This document shows positions 9,159 to 18,931 of a stretch of DNA of 64,000 nt, piece after piece (positions within the stretch are counted from its first letter, which is position 1; each line of letters begins with the position of its first letter). The position numbers and the translations under genes are program-made. The notes under the pieces are model-generated. The model saw only the letters and a program-made list of their open reading frames with translations. It ran no database searches and was not told the origin of the DNA. The stretch is from Microbulbifer aggregans. Its GTDB lineage: Bacteria; Pseudomonadota; Gammaproteobacteria; Pseudomonadales; Cellvibrionaceae. The DNA lies in assembly GCF_001750105.1 (NCBI RefSeq), contig NZ_CP014143.1, positions 1,178,001 to 1,242,000 on the forward strand, given 5' to 3'.

Positions 9159-9985
9159 TGAAAAGTTCCTGGCTTTCCATCGCCCTGCGCTACCTGGCGC
9201 TCGCGGCAGTCGCCATGCTGACCATGGGGCCGTTCCTGTGGCTGTTGTCCACGGCGTTGAAATCCGGCAGCGAGAATATTTTCCAGTACCCGCCATCGCT
9301 GCTGCCAGCGCAGCCGACGTTGGAGAACTTCTGGCGTGTCATCGAAACGCAGCCGTTTCTCCTCTACCTGAAAAACAGCGTGCTGGTGGCGGGTTTGGCA
9401 GTGGGCGCCAACCTGATCTTTGCCTCCCTGGCAGCCTACCCATTGGCGCGCATGGATTTTCGCGGCAAGAACCTGATCTTCATGCTGTTACTCAGCTCTA
9501 TGATGATCCCGTTCCAGTTACTGATGATCCCGGTCTACAACATTGCCATTAACCTGGGGCTACAGAACTCTTACCTGGGATTGGTGTTGCCCCATGCCTG
9601 CACGGCGTTTGGGGTGTTCCTGATGCGGCAGGCTTTCCTCGGCATTCCCCGTGCGCTGGAAGAGTCCGCCATGATCGAGGGCCTTTCCCGCCTGCAGATC
9701 TGGTGGCATGTATTGTTGCCATTGGTGAAGCCGTCACTGGCGACCCTGGCCGTCTTCAGCTTTATCGGCGTCTGGGGTGATTTCCTGTGGCCGCTCATCA
9801 TTCTCGACGATCCGGGCTACTACACGTTGCCGCTGGGTGTTAACCGCCTGGCCAATACCTTTTCCATGGACTGGCGGCTGGTGGCGGCCGGGGCAGTCTT
9901 TTCCATCTTGCCGATCCTGGCCGTATTTATCTTCAGCCAGAAATACTTTATTGAGGGCGCCATGCGTGGTGCGGTGAAGGGATGA
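9158..9985 (+). CDS. ABC sugar transporter permease (MalG/UgpE type)
   Basis: A 275-residue second permease of the importer. It has an N-terminal membrane segment (LALAAVAMLTMGPFLWLL), the periplasmic YPPSLLPAQPTLENF string typical of the CUT1 family, and the EAA loop LEESAMIEGLSRLQIWWHVL. Its last four bases overlap the alpha-mannosidase start (ATGA). Importing and cutting enzymes are thus made in a coupled way. Confidence 0.92.
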   Translation: MKSSWLSIALRYLALAAVAMLTMGPFLWLLSTALKSGSENIFQYPPSLLPAQPTLENFWRVIETQPFLLYLKNSVLVAGLAVGANLIFASLAAYPLARMDFRGKNLIFMLLLSSMMIPFQLLMIPVYNIAINLGLQNSYLGLVLPHACTAFGVFLMRQAFLGIPRALEESAMIEGLSRLQIWWHVLLPLVKPSLATLAVFSFIGVWGDFLWPLIILDDPGYYTLPLGVNRLANTFSMDWRLVAAGAVFSILPILAVFIFSQKYFIEGAMRGAVKG

Positions 9986-12552
9986 CGAGAGACGTTGCTG
10001 TCGTAGTCCAGACCCACTGGGATCGGGAGTGGTATTACCCGCACCAGACATTCCTTGGGCGTCTGCTGCAGGTCATGGAGCAGGTGGTCGAGCAGCTGGA
10101 CAGTGGTCAGTTGGTCTCGTTCCTGTTTGATGGCCAGGTGTCGGCAATCGAGGATTTCTATCGCGAGGCTGAGCCGGCACTGGCCGAGCGTGTGCGCCAT
10201 TATGTCAGCGAGCGGCGCATCATCATCGGGCCCTGGTACATCATGGCCGATGAGTTTCTCTGCAGTGGCGAATCGCTGATTCGCAACCTGGAGCTGGGCA
10301 TTCGTCGGGCCAATGGGCATGGCCACTGCCAGTCCGTGGGCTACCTCCCGGATACGTTCGGCCATGTTTCGCAGATGCCCCAATTGCTAGGTGGTTTTGG
10401 CATCGACAATGCCGTTGCATGGCGCGGTATCGATGCGGGACATTCCGAATTGCTGTGGCAATCTCCGGATGGCAGTGAAGTTTTTACTGTCTTCCTGACA
10501 GAGGGCTACTACCAGCATCCGTTCAATACGGAAGACTGGCAGGGCAACCTCACCGCGTATCTGGAAAAAATTGAGGGGCGCAGTAAGGGACGGCAGCTAT
10601 TGCTGACCCAGGGCGGAGACCATCTGCTCAGCGATTCGCGACTGCAGGCACGCATCGACCAGTTCAATACCGAGCAGGACGCCTACAGACTGCAGCAGAC
10701 AACGCTGGCGGATTACATTGCGCAGCTACAGGAGCAAACCGGCGCTTGCGATCGTATCGAGGGTGAACTGCGCGGAAACAGCGGCGCATTCGTACTGCCG
10801 GATGTGCTCTCCACCCGCCAGTACCTCAAGCAGCAAAATCAGCAACTGGAAGATAGGCTCACGGGACTCATAGAGCCGCTGCTCGCGGTAATGCCAGCCG
10901 ATCGTTATCCCGCGCGCTATCTGGAGCAGACCTGGCAGTTATTGATCGAGCAGCATGCCCACGATTCGATTTGTGGCTGTAGTGTCGATTCAGTGCATCG
11001 GGAAATGGAATCCCGTTTTGAGCAGCTGCACCAGCGCCTGGATCATCTGCGCCAGCTCGCGCAAACCCGTATGGGAATGATCAATCAGCAACTGGCCGAT
11101 GCCCGTGAGCGGAGCTTGCCCAGCCCATTCGCCGACGACAGTGAATTCACGCTCTTTAATCCCTCGCCGAAGCCGAGCTCCAGCTGGTCGATTCACTCAC
11201 TGTTTCTCGCCGGTGATCGTGCGGATGCACTAAAGGTCACGGATAAGCAGGGTAAGCCACAGGAAGCGTGCATCCTGGACAGCCAGCCCGCGCAGGAATT
11301 CCACTCACCCCTGGATGACTTCCCGGATATGGTGCATGGCTATCGCTACACTGTTGCGATCAAGGGCAGCCTACCGGGCCTTGGAATGTTGCCGTGCATT
11401 GCAGAGAAACAGGATACAAAGAGCGCTGCCGGCACCTCGGTCGTTCAGTCCCCTGAAGACCAATCCCCGCTGCTTCAGAACGAGTTTTACCGTATCTCTT
11501 TGGAGGGTGATCGCGAACTGGTCATCGAGGACAAGGGCAGCGGCCGACGCCATGTCGACATGCTGGCGCTGGTCAGTGAAATTGATACCGGTGATACCTA
11601 TAACTTCTCACCGCTGGATTCCCGGCGCTACCGTGCCATGGTCGAAACAGTTGCCAGTGCACAGCTCCCCGGAGGGATTGGCGAACTCCGTCTGCAGCTG
11701 CGGTTGCCGCAGCCAGCCGGTCTGTCGCCGGACCGGCAGGATACTTCCGAGAAGGAAGTCACCAGCACCGGCACATTGACACTCCGCCTGTTGCCAGACG
11801 ATGAATTTATCCACTGTGCATTGGTGTGGGAAAACCATGCCGGCGACCAGCGCCTGAGGCTGCACATTCCCTTGCAGGAGGCAGTCGCCAGCACTGCTGC
11901 GGATTCGGCCTTTGACTGGATTGAGCGACCAAAACAATACGCAGTCACCATGCAGGCCCAGGGCCAGCAGGAAGCGCCGGTGTCCGTCATACCGACTCAG
12001 AGCGCCATCAGTGCGGGGGCGGTCGGTTTCGTGCACCGGGGGCTGCAGGAGTTCGAAGTGATCGAGGGCGAGGGGCAAGACCTGCTCGGTATCACCCTGA
12101 TCCGCAGCGTCGGCTGGCTGTCACGGCGTGACCTGAAAACCCGTGGCCTGGGTGCAGGTCCTGACTTGGAAACGCCCGAAGCGCAGTGCCTTCGTGAACA
12201 CCAGTTTGAATTCGCCTTTACCTTGCGTGCGCCGACACCAGTGGAATTGTTGAACCGCGCCGCCGGTTTCCGTAAACCCGTGACGGCGCTGCGCGGCCAT
12301 CCCAGTGTACAGCTGGTTCAGGTACAGCTGGCAAACAAGGATCTACAGGTTTCCAGCGTGCGCCACACCGAGCACGGCCTGGAGATCCGCCTGTGGAACC
12401 CGACTGCAAAATCGATTGATGCCAGCTTCGACCGGCCGGTAGTCCGCACGGACCTGGCGGGTGCCGTACTGAAACATTCGTTAACTGTCAGGCCGAAACA
12501 GATCGCTACGTTTGTCGTTAGCGACGCAGCGAAGGAGGACCGTCATGCCTGA
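9982..12552 (+). CDS. Glycoside hydrolase family 38 alpha-mannosidase
   Basis: An 856-residue zinc-dependent retaining alpha-mannosidase, with no signal peptide, so it acts in the cytoplasm on imported oligosaccharide. Zinc ligands H12 and D14 are in QTHWDREWYYP, the nucleophile D124 in GYLPDTFGHVSQMP, and a further His/Asp cluster H325-A-H327-D328 in HAHDSICGCSVDS. Length and order match the bacterial MngB-like group (catalytic domain, three-helix bundle, C-terminal beta domains). MngB itself cleaves 6-phospho-mannosylglycerate; here an ABC importer rather than a PTS is present, so an unphosphorylated mannoside is more likely. It overlaps the next gene by eight bases. Confidence 0.93.
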   Translation: MTRDVAVVVQTHWDREWYYPHQTFLGRLLQVMEQVVEQLDSGQLVSFLFDGQVSAIEDFYREAEPALAERVRHYVSERRIIIGPWYIMADEFLCSGESLIRNLELGIRRANGHGHCQSVGYLPDTFGHVSQMPQLLGGFGIDNAVAWRGIDAGHSELLWQSPDGSEVFTVFLTEGYYQHPFNTEDWQGNLTAYLEKIEGRSKGRQLLLTQGGDHLLSDSRLQARIDQFNTEQDAYRLQQTTLADYIAQLQEQTGACDRIEGELRGNSGAFVLPDVLSTRQYLKQQNQQLEDRLTGLIEPLLAVMPADRYPARYLEQTWQLLIEQHAHDSICGCSVDSVHREMESRFEQLHQRLDHLRQLAQTRMGMINQQLADARERSLPSPFADDSEFTLFNPSPKPSSSWSIHSLFLAGDRADALKVTDKQGKPQEACILDSQPAQEFHSPLDDFPDMVHGYRYTVAIKGSLPGLGMLPCIAEKQDTKSAAGTSVVQSPEDQSPLLQNEFYRISLEGDRELVIEDKGSGRRHVDMLALVSEIDTGDTYNFSPLDSRRYRAMVETVASAQLPGGIGELRLQLRLPQPAGLSPDRQDTSEKEVTSTGTLTLRLLPDDEFIHCALVWENHAGDQRLRLHIPLQEAVASTAADSAFDWIERPKQYAVTMQAQGQQEAPVSVIPTQSAISAGAVGFVHRGLQEFEVIEGEGQDLLGITLIRSVGWLSRRDLKTRGLGAGPDLETPEAQCLREHQFEFAFTLRAPTPVELLNRAAGFRKPVTALRGHPSVQLVQVQLANKDLQVSSVRHTEHGLEIRLWNPTAKSIDASFDRPVVRTDLAGAVLKHSLTVRPKQIATFVVSDAAKEDRHA

Positions 12553-14056
12553 CCAGCCAGCAAAAAGAATCCTGGCGCTGCCGGTCGATGGTCGGCCGGT
12601 AACGCGGGAACAGGTGCAGCTTCTCGCTGAGGTTGCCGGCTGTGAGCTTTCCTGCCCGGCGGTGGAGGAACTCGGCTATTTCCGCGAACCGGCCAGCCGC
12701 GACCATCTGGCCGCATGGGTTTCTGAACGGGCGGAAGCGGCCGATGGTTTTATCTTTTCCATCGACATGCTCGTATACGGCGGGCTGGTGCCATCGCGCT
12801 TTATCGACGACAGCGAGTCTTCCCTGCTCGAACGACTGGAACTTCTCAAACAGCTGAAACGCGGCTACCCGGACCGGCCGCTTTACGCTTTTTGCGCGAC
12901 CATGCGCCTGTCCAACAATAATGAGAACGAAGAAGAGAAGCTCTACTGGGCGGATTATGGCGAGCTGATCTGGCGCTGGTCTTACCACAGTGATCGCTTC
13001 GATTGCCTTGGCAATTCCGAAGACCGGAACTGGGCGGAGATGGCGCGGGCAATGATCCCGGAGCAGATCCGCCAGGATTACCTCACCACCCGCGCGCGTA
13101 ACTTTGCCGTGACCTGCCGCGTGCTGGAACTGGTCGAGGCGGGGGTGATCGATCGGCTTATCCTGCCCCAGGATGATACTGCCGAGTACGGTTTCAATAT
13201 TGCCGAGCGCAGAAAACTGCAGGCCATGGTGGATAAGCGCGGCCTCGGTGAACGCGTGCTGATTTATCCTGGCGCGGACGAGGTGATCTATACCCTGCTG
13301 GTCCACCAGCTGCAGCATCTGGGCGTGATTCCCCCGCTCAAGGTAGCGCTGCATCCGCACCAGCCTGATGTAATCCAGACGATGGTGGCCCGATACGAGG
13401 ATCGTACGCTGCTGGAATCGATTCACTGCCAGATCGCCGCGGCCGGCGCGGCGCTGGTGCCGAACACTGTGGCTGCCGATGCTGTGATTGCGGTGCATAC
13501 CAGTGGCTCTCAGCAGGGTGATTGGGCCATGGAGCAACCACTACCGGACCCGGTTGCAGCCGACAGCGACTGGCTCTCCTCCCTGAAGAAAAACGACAAG
13601 CCGCTGGCGCTGCTGGATCTTGCTTATGCCAACGGCGGTGATCCACAGCTGATACAGGCTTTACCCCGACCGCTGCGTTCGTTGACTGCCTATGCGGGCT
13701 GGAATACTGCCAGCAACAGTATCGGCAGTCTGGTGGCGCAGCTGTGTGTCGCAGTGAATGGTGGCTCGACAGAAAACAATCGCCATCTGCTGGCGATCCG
13801 GTTGCTGGATGACTTTCTCTACCAGGCGGATTTCCGCCAGCGGTTGCGCCGCCAGGTCCCGGAAGCGGCGGCGGATCCCGATCGTTTATTGGCAACCCTG
13901 GAGACGCTCTATCTGGAAGAGGCGCGCGAGTGGCTGCAAGAACAGGGCTTCGACGATATACAGGTCGACAGTCTGTATCTGCCCTGGCGACGCAGTTTCG
14001 AGATCGGCCTGCGCACGCGAATCGGTTCTTCGTGTGAGGCTGAGGTGAACGCATGA
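12545..14056 (+). CDS. DUF4127 family protein
   Basis: A 503-residue cytosolic protein of the DUF4127 family, recognised by its N-terminal ILALPVDGRPVTREQ and by FIFSIDMLVYGGLVPSR, the TMRLSNNNENEEE stretch, LPQDDTAEYG and GADEV. The biochemical role of the family is not known to me. The conserved acidic and Asn clusters suggest a metal or phosphate site (inference). The ATG at 12545 has a GGAGG eight bases before it and overlaps the GH38 gene. It overlaps the FAD oxidoreductase at its 3' end (ATGA), implying that these two act with the mannosidase on the same imported sugar. Confidence 0.8.
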   Translation: MPDQPAKRILALPVDGRPVTREQVQLLAEVAGCELSCPAVEELGYFREPASRDHLAAWVSERAEAADGFIFSIDMLVYGGLVPSRFIDDSESSLLERLELLKQLKRGYPDRPLYAFCATMRLSNNNENEEEKLYWADYGELIWRWSYHSDRFDCLGNSEDRNWAEMARAMIPEQIRQDYLTTRARNFAVTCRVLELVEAGVIDRLILPQDDTAEYGFNIAERRKLQAMVDKRGLGERVLIYPGADEVIYTLLVHQLQHLGVIPPLKVALHPHQPDVIQTMVARYEDRTLLESIHCQIAAAGAALVPNTVAADAVIAVHTSGSQQGDWAMEQPLPDPVAADSDWLSSLKKNDKPLALLDLAYANGGDPQLIQALPRPLRSLTAYAGWNTASNSIGSLVAQLCVAVNGGSTENNRHLLAIRLLDDFLYQADFRQRLRRQVPEAAADPDRLLATLETLYLEEAREWLQEQGFDDIQVDSLYLPWRRSFEIGLRTRIGSSCEAEVNA

Positions 14057-15633
14057 ACAGCGTGAACGTCGAAGCAGCAGTGATCGGTGCCAGCCTCGGC
14101 GGTGTGTTGGCAGCCTATCAGCTGTGTAAGCGCGGCGTGCGCACACTGCTGGCCAGCGAGTTTGACTGGATTGGCGGCCAGCTCACCAGCCAGGGAGTGC
14201 CGCCAGATGAGCACTCGTATATCGAATCCTTCGGGGCCAGCGACAGCTACTACCGTTTTCGTCAGGCGATTCGAGAGTATTACCTGGCGAATGAGCAGTT
14301 CCACGATAACGGCACCATGACCGAAGGCTGCAACCCGGGTGATGGCTGGGTCAGCCGACTGTGTTTTGAGCCCGCCGTCGCCGAGCGCTACCTGCGCGAC
14401 TTGCTGCAGCCGCATATTGCCAGCGGCTTGCTGCGCCTGCAGGAACATTGCCGACCGATCGACACAGGTCGCTCTGGTCGCAATATCGCGTGGGTGGAAC
14501 TGGAACATCAAAGCGGTGAGCGGCTGCGCGTACACGCCCATTACTTTCTCGATGCCACCGACACCGGCGAGCTGCTGGCACAGGCGGATTTGCCCTACCG
14601 ACTCGGCAAGGAGTCCCGCGCGGCGTTCAACGAACGCCAGGCACCCGAGCAGGCCAGCATGGCGGACCAGCAGCCGGTGACCTTCGTCTTCGCCCTGCAG
14701 AAAACCGACCCGGCGCAGTCGACAGCGATTCCCAAACCGGAAGCCTATGACTTCTGGAAAAACTACATCGTGCCCCACTACGGCTATCCGCTGTTCAGCG
14801 ACCACCTGCCGGGCCATGAGGGTTATTCCTCGGTGCAGCTGCCTCTGTTCGGAGACGGAGAGACCCTGGACTTGTGGCGCTACCGGCGCGTTGTCGCCGC
14901 CCACAACTGGGATGATGGGCGGGCGGATATCAGCCTGATCAACTGGGCACAGAACGACTATGCCCTGGCACCACTATTAGATGGGCCAACGACACAGGCA
15001 CAGGTAGTGGCAGAGGCCCGCGAGCTGTCATTCTGCCTCGCCCACTGGCTGCAGACCGAGGCACCGCGATCCTGGATCGGTGAGGAAGGGCAGGGCTTCC
15101 CGGAGCTGTCACTGGCAACCACGGCTTTGGGTACCGAAGACGGACTGGCACAGCAGGTCTATGTGCGCGAATCCCGCCGCATCGTCGGCCTGCAAACCCT
15201 GACCCAGTCCGAACTCGAACTGGATCCGGCAAAAAAGTGGGACCCGGCGTGCTGCGATCACAGTGTCGGCATCGGTCTGTACAACATGGATATCCATCCC
15301 ACCTGTGAATCGGGCATGGGCTCCAATGCCCGCGTGCGTCCGTTCGAATTGCCGCTGGAAATTTTCATCCCCGCCGATGCCGACAACCTGCTGCCCGCCT
15401 GCAAGAACCTGAGCGTTACCCATCTGGTCAATGCGGCGACCCGCGTGCACCCGATTGAATGGCTGGTGGGTGAGGTGGCCGGTTTGCTGGCGGCGTTCTG
15501 CATCCGGCAAGAACTGAAACCCGGCACCCTGGCAGCCCGGGAGCACGCTGTGGTGGATTTCCAGCGCAGCCTCACAGAGAGCGGCATTCCCCTTCACTGG
15601 CCCGACAACCCGGCAATCACCGCTGTGGACTGA
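14053..15633 (+). CDS. FAD-dependent oxidoreductase (PF12831-like)
   Basis: A 526-residue flavoprotein. The N-terminus has a dinucleotide-binding fold with a slightly unusual glycine loop, AAVIGASLGGVLAAYQL, followed by ASEFDWIGGQLTSQG, the hallmark of the FAD_oxidored family. Near the C-terminus, PADADNLLPACKNLSVTH closes the FAD site. No signal peptide and no membrane anchor. Substrate unknown; its place between DUF4127 and the ABC ATPase in a glycan operon suggests oxidation or reduction of a sugar or of a group attached to it, which is inference. It ends 16 bases before the ATPase gene. Confidence 0.82.
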   Translation: MNSVNVEAAVIGASLGGVLAAYQLCKRGVRTLLASEFDWIGGQLTSQGVPPDEHSYIESFGASDSYYRFRQAIREYYLANEQFHDNGTMTEGCNPGDGWVSRLCFEPAVAERYLRDLLQPHIASGLLRLQEHCRPIDTGRSGRNIAWVELEHQSGERLRVHAHYFLDATDTGELLAQADLPYRLGKESRAAFNERQAPEQASMADQQPVTFVFALQKTDPAQSTAIPKPEAYDFWKNYIVPHYGYPLFSDHLPGHEGYSSVQLPLFGDGETLDLWRYRRVVAAHNWDDGRADISLINWAQNDYALAPLLDGPTTQAQVVAEARELSFCLAHWLQTEAPRSWIGEEGQGFPELSLATTALGTEDGLAQQVYVRESRRIVGLQTLTQSELELDPAKKWDPACCDHSVGIGLYNMDIHPTCESGMGSNARVRPFELPLEIFIPADADNLLPACKNLSVTHLVNAATRVHPIEWLVGEVAGLLAAFCIRQELKPGTLAAREHAVVDFQRSLTESGIPLHWPDNPAITAVD

Positions 15634-15649
15634 GTAGAGAGAGTTATCG

Positions 15650-16762
15650 ATGGCAGAGTTACAACTTCAGGCGGTCAAGAAGCGCTTCGGCAGCATCCAG
15701 ACCATTCATGGCGTGGACCTGCAGATACAGCCGGGGGAGTTCGTGGTGTTCGTCGGTCCCTCCGGCTGCGGTAAATCCACCCTGCTACGGATGATCGCCG
15801 GGCTGGAAACCGTGACCGAAGGCAGCATCCATATCGCCCGCCGCGATGTGACCAGTCTGGCGCCGAGCAAGCGTCGGGTGTCCATGGTATTCCAGTCGTA
15901 TGCGCTGTATCCGCACATGACCGCCGAGCAGAACCTCAGCTTCGGCATGCGCATGCGCAAGGTACCGAAGGAGACCATTCAGGAAAAAGTCGGCCGCGCC
16001 AGCGAGATCCTGCAACTGGAGCCCTACCTGAAGCGGAAGCCCGGCGAATTGTCCGGCGGCCAGTGCCAGCGCGTGGCCATCGGTCGCGCTCTGGTACAGG
16101 ACCCGGATGTCTTCCTGTTCGATGAACCGCTGTCCAACCTGGACGCGGAACTGCGGGTAAAGATGCGCACCGAGATCGCCGACCTGCACCAGCGTCTCGG
16201 TGCCACTATGATCTACGTCACCCACGACCAGACCGAGGCCATGACCCTGGCCAACCGCATCGTAGTGTTGCGGGATGGCCGGGTGGAGCAGGTGGGTGAA
16301 CCCATGGCCCTGTATACCAACCCGGCCAATCAGTTCGTGGCCGGGTTTATCGGCTCACCAAAAATGAATTTCCTCCCGGTGCAGGCTACCGGTATGGAGG
16401 ATCAAAAAACGAAAGTTGCCGTTAGCGGCGAGAGTGGCGAGAGCGGCAAGGTGGAACTGGCGGTTCCGTGCGGCACAGAACCAGCGGCCGGCGATGAACT
16501 GACCCTGGGCATTCGCCCGGAGCACATCACCGTCGACGACAGCAGCGAACTGCGGGCACAGGTGCGTTCGGTGGAGCAACTGGGTTCCATCAGTTACCTG
16601 TACTGTACCCTCGGTGGTCAGTCACTCTGCGTGCAGAGTCATGGACAATTACTGCCACGCCCCGGTTACGAAGTGGGCCTCGCCTTTGTCCCGGAAAAGC
16701 TCTACCTGTTCGATGCTGATGAGCAAACCATCTCGACCCTGAAGCCGATGGCGGAGCACTGA
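15650..16762 (+). CDS. ABC sugar transporter ATP-binding protein (UgpC/MalK/MsmX type)
   Basis: A 370-residue importer ATPase. Walker A GPSGCGKST, signature LSGGQ, Walker B VFLFDEPLSNLD and switch His in THDQTEA are all present, followed by a C-terminal TOBE-like regulatory region from about residue 235 (TLGIRPEHI). It powers the importer encoded from 6129 to 9985. A GAGAGAG-type ribosome site lies just before its ATG. It is placed seven genes after the binding protein, still in the same transcript. Confidence 0.93.
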   Translation: MAELQLQAVKKRFGSIQTIHGVDLQIQPGEFVVFVGPSGCGKSTLLRMIAGLETVTEGSIHIARRDVTSLAPSKRRVSMVFQSYALYPHMTAEQNLSFGMRMRKVPKETIQEKVGRASEILQLEPYLKRKPGELSGGQCQRVAIGRALVQDPDVFLFDEPLSNLDAELRVKMRTEIADLHQRLGATMIYVTHDQTEAMTLANRIVVLRDGRVEQVGEPMALYTNPANQFVAGFIGSPKMNFLPVQATGMEDQKTKVAVSGESGESGKVELAVPCGTEPAAGDELTLGIRPEHITVDDSSELRAQVRSVEQLGSISYLYCTLGGQSLCVQSHGQLLPRPGYEVGLAFVPEKLYLFDADEQTISTLKPMAEH

Positions 16763-16763
16763 T

Positions 16764-17933
16764 ATGCGTAAGCTGGTCCTGTTATGCCTGTGGATGCTGC
16801 TCGCGCAAATCGCTTGCGCGGCGAATTCGGAGAGTGCACATGAGGAACCCCTACCCGAGGCGGTGCGCGGGGTCTGGCTCACCAATGTGGCCAGCGATGC
16901 GCTTTACAGCCGCGAAGGTATCGAAGAAGCGGTGGCGCTCTGTGATGAACTGGGTATCAACACCATCTTTGTGGTGACCTGGAACAAGGGGCAGACACTC
17001 TACCCATCGGCAGTCATGGAAAATTTCACTGGGGTCGCGATGGACCCAGCGCTGGATCCCGCTTCCATTGGTCGTGATCCGCTGCAGGAAGTGATCGATG
17101 CGGCTCGCCCTCGCGGTATCAAGGTGATCGCCTGGTTCGAATTCGGCTTTTCTTCCTCCCACAGTACCAACGGCGGCGAGATCGGCCGGCTGAAACCGCA
17201 CTGGAAATCCCTCAACGCCGGGGGCGAGCTGGTGACCAAAAATGGCTTCGACTGGCTCAACGCGCTGGATACCGAAGTACAGGAATTCATGACTTCGCTG
17301 GTGCTGGAGGTGGCGCAGCGTTATGACGTCGATGGCATCCAGGGCGATGACCGCCTGCCGGCGATGCCTTCCGAGGGCGGTTATAACCCGGCCGTGATCG
17401 CTCACTACCAGCGCGAACACAATGGCGCAAAGCCGCCGACTGATAGTCAGGAGCCGGCCTGGGTCGACTGGCGGGCGGATATCCTCAGCGACTACGCGCA
17501 AGATCTTTATCGACAGGTCAAAGCCGTGCGGCCAGACCTGATCGTGTCTTTTTCACCTTCCATCTTTCCCTGGTCCAAGCGGGAATACCTGCAGGACTGG
17601 CCCGCCTGGTTGCAGGCCGGCAATGTGGACCTGCTGGTGCCGCAGGTCTATCGCCACAACCTTGCCGATTACGAAGCCGCACTGCAGCAGACGCTGGCGC
17701 AGGTACCGGAAGAGCAGCGAGAAATATTTGTCCCCGGTGTGCTGATTAAGGTCGGTGACCAGTTACCCAGCCGCGAGTTGTTCGAGGGCATGCTGGCTGC
17801 CAACCGCCGCGCGGGCCTGCTCGGCGAAGTGTTCTTCTTCTACGAGGGGCTGCCGCAATTCCGGGAATCCATTCAGGCTTCCTACCAGGCACAACCGGTG
17901 CGCTTTCCCGAATACCTGCAGGGAGAAGAGTAG
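16764..17933 (+). CDS. Exported GHL10-type glycoside hydrolase-like protein (YngK-like)
   Basis: A 389-residue protein with a signal peptide (LVLLCLWMLLAQIACAAN) and a TIM-barrel domain of the glycosyl-hydrolase-like 10 family: VRGVWLTNVASDALYS, GINTIFVVTWNKGQTLYPS, GIKVIAWFEFGFS and VDGIQGDDRL, whose acidic residues are likely catalytic. It is the only enzyme of the operon predicted to leave the cytoplasm, so it may trim a polymer in the periplasm before the binding protein captures the pieces (inference). It starts two bases after the ATPase stop and ends two bases before the PfkB kinase. Confidence 0.82.
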   Translation: MRKLVLLCLWMLLAQIACAANSESAHEEPLPEAVRGVWLTNVASDALYSREGIEEAVALCDELGINTIFVVTWNKGQTLYPSAVMENFTGVAMDPALDPASIGRDPLQEVIDAARPRGIKVIAWFEFGFSSSHSTNGGEIGRLKPHWKSLNAGGELVTKNGFDWLNALDTEVQEFMTSLVLEVAQRYDVDGIQGDDRLPAMPSEGGYNPAVIAHYQREHNGAKPPTDSQEPAWVDWRADILSDYAQDLYRQVKAVRPDLIVSFSPSIFPWSKREYLQDWPAWLQAGNVDLLVPQVYRHNLADYEAALQQTLAQVPEEQREIFVPGVLIKVGDQLPSRELFEGMLAANRRAGLLGEVFFFYEGLPQFRESIQASYQAQPVRFPEYLQGEE

Positions 17934-17935
17934 CG

Positions 17936-18931
17936 ATGTTGAAAGTCGTCTGCTTTGGCGAGGCGCTGGTCGATCTCCTGTCGGATCGGGTGGCCGGTAA
18001 TGCCAGTACGGGTAGTGCCGAGAGCGGGGTGGAACAGTTCCGCAAGTTTCCCGGTGGTGCGCCAGCCAATGCCGCAGTGGCGGTGGCGAAGCTCGGCGGC
18101 GAGGCCTATTTCGCCGGCATGCTGGGGGAGGACCTGTTCGGGCGCTTTTTGTTTGACGCGCTACGATCCGAGGGGGTCAAGACCGACTATGTGCGCTTTA
18201 CCAATGAAGCAAAAACTGCGCTGGCTTTTGTCTCCCTCGATGAGAGCGGCGAGCGCAGTTTTGAATTTTACCGTCCGCCTGCGGCGGACCTGTGCTTTCG
18301 CCCCGAGCATTTCCATCAAGACACCTTCTCCGGTCAGGGCATTCTGCATTTGTGCTCCAACAGCCTGACGGATGGCGAGATCGCCGCTACCACCCTGCAA
18401 GCGGCAAAGACCGCCCAGGCTCAGGGCTGGCTGGTGAGCGTCGATGTAAACCTGCGCCACAACTTGTGGCCGGCGGGTTCGGCCAGTCGCGGACGGGTGC
18501 TGGAATTGGTGGCACTGGCGGATATCGTCAAGATGAGCCGCGAAGAGCGGGACTTCCTCACCAATGGGAAAGATTTCCACAGCCAGTTGCTGCAACAGCG
18601 TCCACAACTGCTATTGGTCACCGATGGCCCGCAGCCTCTGCAGTGGATCAGTGCCGTCGGTCAGGGCACAGTGGTACCGCCCCGGACCGATACGGTGGAC
18701 ACCACCGCCGCCGGCGATGCCTTTATCGGTGGCTTGATCTATCAGCTGGCACAACAACGTGTGACGCCGACCGAACTCTCCGGCTGGCTGCATACAGAAA
18801 TATTCCAGCAGGCTCTGCACTTTGCCTGCGCCTGCGGCGCCCATGCAGCATCGAAAGCGGGTGCATTTCCCTCATTGCCCAATCAGCAATCGCTCAACGC
18901 CTTCCTCTCTGCAAGGAGCCACCATGCCTGA
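17936..18931 (+). CDS. PfkB-family carbohydrate kinase (fructokinase-like)
   Basis: A 331-residue ribokinase-fold kinase. The first signature is FPGGAPANAAVAVAKLGG and the second is DTTAAGDAFIGGL, with the catalytic Asp in the AAGD. The N-terminal FGEALVDLL is typical of fructokinases. It overlaps the downstream AGE-type epimerase by eight bases; the two together fit the known bacterial route mannose to fructose to fructose-6-phosphate. Specificity for fructose is inferred from that pairing; a 2-keto-3-deoxygluconate or tagatose kinase is the main alternative. Confidence 0.85.
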   Translation: MLKVVCFGEALVDLLSDRVAGNASTGSAESGVEQFRKFPGGAPANAAVAVAKLGGEAYFAGMLGEDLFGRFLFDALRSEGVKTDYVRFTNEAKTALAFVSLDESGERSFEFYRPPAADLCFRPEHFHQDTFSGQGILHLCSNSLTDGEIAATTLQAAKTAQAQGWLVSVDVNLRHNLWPAGSASRGRVLELVALADIVKMSREERDFLTNGKDFHSQLLQQRPQLLLVTDGPQPLQWISAVGQGTVVPPRTDTVDTTAAGDAFIGGLIYQLAQQRVTPTELSGWLHTEIFQQALHFACACGAHAASKAGAFPSLPNQQSLNAFLSARSHHA

